Shown piece by piece: positions 60,001 through 64,000 of a DNA stretch of 64,000 bases. Location: assembly GCF_036669915.1 (NCBI RefSeq), contig NC_089316.1, positions 40,734 through 104,733 of the forward strand, given 5' to 3'. The notes under the pieces are model-generated. The model worked only from the letters and a program-made list of their open reading frames with translations. It made no database searches and had not been told where the DNA came from. Every line of letters begins with the position of its first letter. The first letter of the stretch is position 1. The stretch is from Pocillopora verrucosa (Eukaryota; Cnidaria; Anthozoa; Scleractinia; Pocilloporidae). The position numbers and the translations under genes were made by a program.

Positions 60001-60248
60001 AGAAGAGGGTTTCCTGTGTCACTTGTTGACAATGGACAAATGCACTCCCATACAGGAGCAACTGTGCGAGATTGCCAATTGTATGTAAAACAAAAAGGTC
60101 AAAGAACTTAAGCCAAAGCCTGGTACCAGCTTTATGGCTGGTGGTGAAGCTGTGTTGTCGGCAAAGGCTATTCCATATCTGCAGTCACAGATGGAGCATT
60201 TGCATTTTTCTGTTTCTCAGATGGCTTTCAATATGGGAAAGTTCGCAG
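54033..60248 (+). CDS. KDZ-family transposase gene, 13 exons, two in-frame stops near the 3' end
   Basis: Kyakuja-Dileera-Zisupton transposase with RNase H-like core. Exons: 54033-54051, 54154-54324, 54566-54625, 54765-55145, 55722-55826, 56158-56373, 56591-56766, 57363-57459, 58155-58490, 58761-58878, 59185-59276, 59559-59649, 59958-60248; all phases agree except between the fifth and sixth. The N-terminal part is basic (HRKPSKRKLP). Exon 4 has a cysteine cluster (CERCLNEVAVVKCHECSA, HFCHGCDNVIH) and exon 5 has VLCTSCNSKCK, the zinc-binding clusters that accompany KDZ cores. Core motifs: CPACSDCQHSVHVDGNMK (catalytic Asp), CRHSLAQQAINMMYVEVYGY, FFWYDVVCKYWPWL (second Asp), VMHSKAHAWSCQ, and TTGEEVEHINSHLSRLG (Glu). 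TGA at 59595-59597 and TAA at 60086-60088 interrupt an otherwise continuing frame; it may be a recent pseudogene or end at the first stop. Confidence 0.88.
55310..55455. repeat. GGGCTTATAA-rich irregular repeat in KDZ intron
   Basis: The phrase GGGCTTATAA and variants (GATGGGCTTATAACCAGGAG, GGGAGGGCTTATAAGCAG, GGAGGGGTTTATAAGGGGC) recurs several times within about 140 bases. Non-coding. Confidence 0.5.
56041..56155. repeat. Microsatellite (TG)n then (TATC/TATG)n, abutting a KDZ exon
   Basis: TG dinucleotides at 56041-56064 pass into ATGTATGTATCT tetranucleotides up to TATCTATCAG at 56157, which also serves as the acceptor of the next exon. The array directly precedes the exon whose phase does not match the one before. 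Confidence 0.9.
56922..57190 (+). repeat. tRNA-derived SINE in a KDZ intron
   Basis: Head: GGGAGGTGCAGCTGCCTAAT then GGTTAATGCTCTGGAC, and a B-box-like GTGGGTTTAAGCCTGG. Body: GATAGACTAGCATCCCATCC, GGGGGGAGTAGAAATACTTG and ending GCCTGATGGGCCAC. From memory the GACTAGCATCCCATCC body is a conserved part of SINEs seen in corals and other marine invertebrates. Confidence 0.75.
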
Positions 60249-60341
60249 GTCAGTAATAACATGTTTATTTTAGGTATAACATGATTTTATCCTGCTATTA
60301 TTTTACTTTTATTAAAAGGATTAATCATGTGAAAGATGAAA

Positions 60342-60468
60342 TAATCAACATGGCTTGAGCATGGGACAAAGAATAGAGCACCTGCCTGCTGCTCAGAAGG
60401 TCATGGGTTCAATTCCTATCTGGGACTCAGATTTTTTTCTTTGTCCCACGCTCAAGTCGTGTTGATTA
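60342..60468 (+). mobile_element. tRNA-like repeat framed by inverted repeats
   Basis: Ends: TAATCAACATGGCTTGAGC plus ATGGGACAAAGAA at the left, and TTCTTTGTCCCACGCTCAAG plus TCGTGTTGATTA at the right, imperfect inverted copies. Between them lies a tRNA-like part with GGTCATGGGTTCAATTCCTA (B box) and the GGGACTCAGATTTTTTTC tail shared with 20826-20935. Confidence 0.6.
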
Positions 60469-62499
60469 TTCCATTTTCATTTTACTTATTGAGCTCAAAA
60501 TTTACCATAATTTCATTAATTTATTAGGATTAATCATGTTGACTATTTACATGTATCTCTCCAAGATAAGCTTAAATATATGAGATATTAAATATATGAG
60601 GACAATAAAATAATAATAATAAGAGTGTTGTGTATTCCTTTTTCCCTCAACTATCCCCTGGTCTTCTCTCTAGTCAACCTGAAGGCAAAAACTAAGCAAA
60701 TATGAGTGAAAAAGGAAAGGAAAGAAAAGAAAAAAAGAGAAATGGACATTGAACAAAAACCCTGTGAAATTATGCAGAATATCATCTAAAGCTTAATTAG
60801 CCAAAGAGGACTTAGGCCACTTTGGCTAAAATAAGACAATATTCTGTGAGGCTGAGTAAGACAATTGCTTTATTATTCAACAAATTGAGGACAAATTTTT
60901 TAAAAGATGGTTATACAATTCTTGTGACAAATCTTGGCAACCTTCATGTATAGCAAAATAACTTTTTATATCACAGTTTCTCATTTACTAGATAAAGTGA
61001 AAGCTACAACAGTCATTCAAATTTCCACACTGTTGTGTAATTTTGTGTAGTACATTAACATGTATTAATTAACCAGCTGAACATTTTTAAAACAAACAGA
61101 GAAAATGCTTGAATCTCTCATCAGTGTCTATAAAAGGAAAAGTTCAATGTGGTTAATGTAGAAATACATATAATAGCTTTATTTTTTAATAAGGAAGTCC
61201 TCAAATGAACAATACAATACAATATTTTATTAATTATTCTTGTATCAAGGATTTTCAGAATCGAAATACAAGCAATATGTATAATATAAGTTCAGTGATG
61301 TATACAAAACATTAAAAACCCACATGCATTAACCTAGCTTGGTTTAAGAGCCCGCTGGATGAAATTTGCCGTTTTAATACCTAATAAAATATAAGAACCT
61401 GTTTACCCTAGCAATATCAAACATTTTCACATGGGGTTTGGCTTTGAGAATGCAGAGATAGAGATGTGTACAGTATACCTTGTTTAATCAGTCTTTCTAG
61501 GCTTATCATTATACAGTTGCAAATAAATATTGCATATTTAAGGACCAATCCAAACTTTACTTATTTTTCTGGTAATCAAAAACTATTTTCCTTCATAGAA
61601 ATTTAGAACCTATATGGCCCATATTGCTAATAACTACTCCAAAATACAAGGACCTATTTTACCAGACCTACAAAGCCCCCGCCCCCCCACAACCTCCCCT
61701 CTACATGTGTAAGGCAAAATTCAAAGGTAAACGGGTTTTAGGAACTATCAGCCAACATTACAATTCTGCTAAAGCAAACCTACTAAAAATATAAGCTTAA
61801 CTGTTAAGATTAATCCCCATTTATGAGGATTAATTTTGTAAATTTTGCTGAATTTTGTTTAGAAGAGAAGCATGCGTGCGATTGAACAGTGTGCTGTAAT
61901 TTCGTGAATGGTAATAAACATCATGCGCCGATTTTTAGGTACAAAGTCGAATTTCTCAAAATTATGCCACATTCTAACCGAAAATAATTCGCTTGAACGA
62001 TAACTAATAATAGTACGCATAATCGATGATTTTGCAATCAACAACCAAATTGGTTGTGCTCGGTTTTAATCATAAGGAAAATAGCTTTTCAACTACTAAT
62101 ATGGCAGAACTTCACGCACTGAAAGTGAAATATCCACCACCTTTGTTTCAAATAACAAAAAAAAAATCAATAGAGGTAAGCTTCATATTGTAAATACTCA
62201 CCAGCCATGGATGCCATGCTTCAGTTGCTCTCGCTCCCGCCAAATCGTAATTTTAGAAGCTAGTTCTTCTCGTCTTAGCAGCCAGTGTCCCTGAGGATTA
62301 GGATTATCATAAATCTGGTCTTGATATTATGTTGAATCAAACTCAGCTATGGAAAGGCTCTGGATGTCGTTATGCCTTCTAAACGCGAATTTAGGTGGAA
62401 AAAAGTTTGAATGTAGTTACTTTTAAAGGAGGAGAAGCTATAAGAAAGTCGGAGTTTAGTGTTCCAGTTCGACATGCTGCCTAGCAACATATTGATACA
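60469..62499. other. Non-coding stretch between the two KDZ-like genes
   Basis: AT-rich. I see no further exon of the first KDZ gene with confidence, although its last exon found ends in a donor (GTCAGT at 60249), so more exons could hide here. A C-rich run lies near 61675-61700. CpG frequency rises from about 62.2 kb, near the second gene's start. Confidence 0.5.
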
Positions 62500-63777
62500 A
62501 TGCTTGTAGCCGTTGGATCTTCTCTGAACACGTGCGGTGGTTTTTCTCCAGATCAAGAAGACCTTCCCTCCATTGATGAATCTCATGGTTTGAGAACCAA
62601 CAAAAGATCTAAAAGTGAAAAAGTATGTGTGAAGCGCAAGTTAAAAGCTTACCATGGGAGGAAAGCCACGCTGGCTTCATCTTGGCTCAATGTGAGAGAG
62701 CAGCTCATCTCTGCACTGTTTACCAGACAGGCTTTGCCTTTGGGGCAGATGTGTGTCATTCCTTTTTGTGAAGAAGAGGCGTGCGGCAGATGCCTCAACT
62801 ACAGTCCGGGGCAATTCCTATGTGCAGTTCATATCAGTTTAGTTCACGCTAGAGGTAGATCACTTCACCACCTGGAAGTTTCGAAGGTGAAATGGCAATT
62901 TCGTTTGTAAGTGCTTTGTCTTGTGGTTTAATTGCAGAGACATCTTTTTTTTTTTTCTTACAACTGTATATATCACCTTCACACAGTTACTTCTCTTAAT
63001 TAAGTTTTTTTGTCAACCTCAATGTACATTATGTCAATAAGACCCGACCCATTTCTATACAGAGGAAAGAGCGAATGCAGTGAGCATAGTTTTTTCTTGC
63101 AAGTAAACATGTGATTTGCTCCATACTCAGAAGGAAGTTAAGTTTATTTTTGGCAATTTTGAAAGAGTTGGCTGTGTAGGCGCAAGAATTTGTATTATCA
63201 TTTTTTGTTAGTGTTGGTGTTTCATAGTTTCGTGTTAGGTGTTTATTTTCTCGTCTTCCATTAGTGTCCTTTGTCAGTTACCAGTTTTGTACTTGTTATA
63301 TTTATTTGCATATCATATATATATTGGTTGCGCGTAATTTATTTGGTTAGTTGTGTAGTTTGCGAAAATTACCGTTACATATCTAGCTCTGGGTTTCATG
63401 TTTTCGTCTTTGGTTTGGTCACATTCGTCTTGTAAGTATCCTTGTTTATTTCGCTTTGTCGTTTTCCAGTACTTTCACTCATACGATGTAAGTTATTTTA
63501 TGCTCATTCGCGTGTTTGTAATTTTGTCATTTTCAGTTACCGTATGCAACAATGTGTCAAGTTTGTTCTAGTAAAGTTTGAAATACGAGTGATTAGCGTT
63601 TGCGGCTATAGGCTGAGGTAAGGGGTGTGTGATTTGTAGTCACCTGATTCATGTAGGATATTTCATACCCTTAGGATGGAAGATTCGTGCCATATCAGTT
63701 TCGTGAGTGTGTATGGACTACACCTCACAACATGGACCATGGATATGTGCGTGACATTATAGTGGTTGGTGTGCATG
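62500..63777 (+). CDS. 5' end of a second KDZ-like gene (two exons, runs off the window)
   Basis: Exon 1 is 62500-62886 (129 codons from the ATG). It starts MLVAVGSSLNTCGG, has a basic middle (RTNKRSKSEKVCVKRKLKAY) and then a cysteine/histidine cluster: CVIPFCEEEACGRCLNYSPG, FLCAVHISLVHARG, SLHHLEVSK. Exon 2 is 63675-63777 and reads DGRFVPYQFRECVWTTPHN then GYVRDIIVVGVH, with GTAAGT following. The joined C-x-x-C ... H ... HHLEV-K-DGRFVP pattern is that of the cysteine cluster in front of KDZ transposase cores. The donor after LEVSK is GTGAAA, weaker than the alternative GTAAGT at 62908, but only the first keeps the frame. The rest of the gene lies beyond 64000. It is not a copy of the first gene. 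Confidence 0.65.
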
Positions 63778-64000
63778 GTAAGTAACTAATAGCAGTGCAA
63801 TATGTAATTGTATTGTGAGATAGGTTGCCAATCTGCAATTACCAGTACCACTTTTTACCTATACTTATATTTAAATAGTAAGTTTACCTCTTCCAGGAAG
63901 GTCTTTGTTTCTGTTTGAATTGGTTTTGTTCAACACAGACAGGAATCAATAAACAATTATTATATAAGAATAAAACTATGGACACACTTTGGTGTTTGTC
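63778..64000 (+). other. Intron of the second KDZ-like gene, to window end
   Basis: Begins with the GTAAGT donor after exon 2. No acceptor with a convincing coding continuation is visible before the window ends. Confidence 0.4.

Noticed and set aside
1..64000. CRISPR arrays, bacterial operons, ribosome binding sites
   Set aside because: The window is eukaryotic with spliced genes; no direct-repeat/spacer array of CRISPR type is present.

Overview
The window looks like nuclear DNA from a stony coral or a close anthozoan relative. It is AT-rich and intron-rich with GT/AG splice sites. Every recognisable gene has an animal (metazoan) family signature, and the introns hold short palindromic and tRNA-derived repeats that I associate with coral genomes. 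The species assignment is inference; I have no marker gene to prove it.

Layout. 1-10.9 kb is gene-poor, with only weak candidates. 10.9-12.6 kb (+) carries a three-exon fibroblast growth factor gene whose last exon has an apparent one-base frameshift. 16.4-20.3 kb (-) carries a complete four-exon phosducin-like protein 3 gene (PDCL3), a thioredoxin-fold co-chaperone. 20.3-28.1 kb is gene-poor. 28.2-29.8 kb (+) carries a three-exon microsomal glutathione S-transferase 1 gene. 31.5-33.0 kb (+) is an intronless PI-PLC-X-like phosphodiesterase gene with a C-type-lectin-like tail. 34.0-41.8 kb (-) carries a multi-exon subtilisin/kexin-like proprotein convertase with all four catalytic positions present; its signal peptide and most of the prodomain were not found.

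From about 40.5 kb to the right edge the DNA is dominated by mobile elements. There is a 31-bp perfect inverted repeat around a small Tudor-like reading frame, a large inverted duplication of a transposon gene fragment (42.3-45.4 kb), a palindromic MITE (46.4 kb), a 197-bp tandem repeat (47.2-47.9 kb), a broken Pif1-type helicase followed by an RPA-like OB-fold reading frame (48.2-51.6 kb), and a Ginger-like non-autonomous transposon nested in a MITE (52.6-53.9 kb). A long spliced KDZ-family transposase gene (54.0-60.2 kb) follows, then the 5' end of a second KDZ-like gene (62.5-63.8 kb) that runs off the window.

The five host genes are unrelated in function (secreted growth factor, cytosolic co-chaperone, membrane detoxification enzyme, secreted or anchored phosphodiesterase, secretory-pathway protease) and form no operon or pathway. 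The most unusual block is 46-64 kb, where helicase, OB-fold and KDZ transposase reading frames lie in the same orientation, with splice sites largely preserved in the KDZ gene. All exon models were made by eye from reading frame, splice consensus and family similarity; no alignment or search was run.
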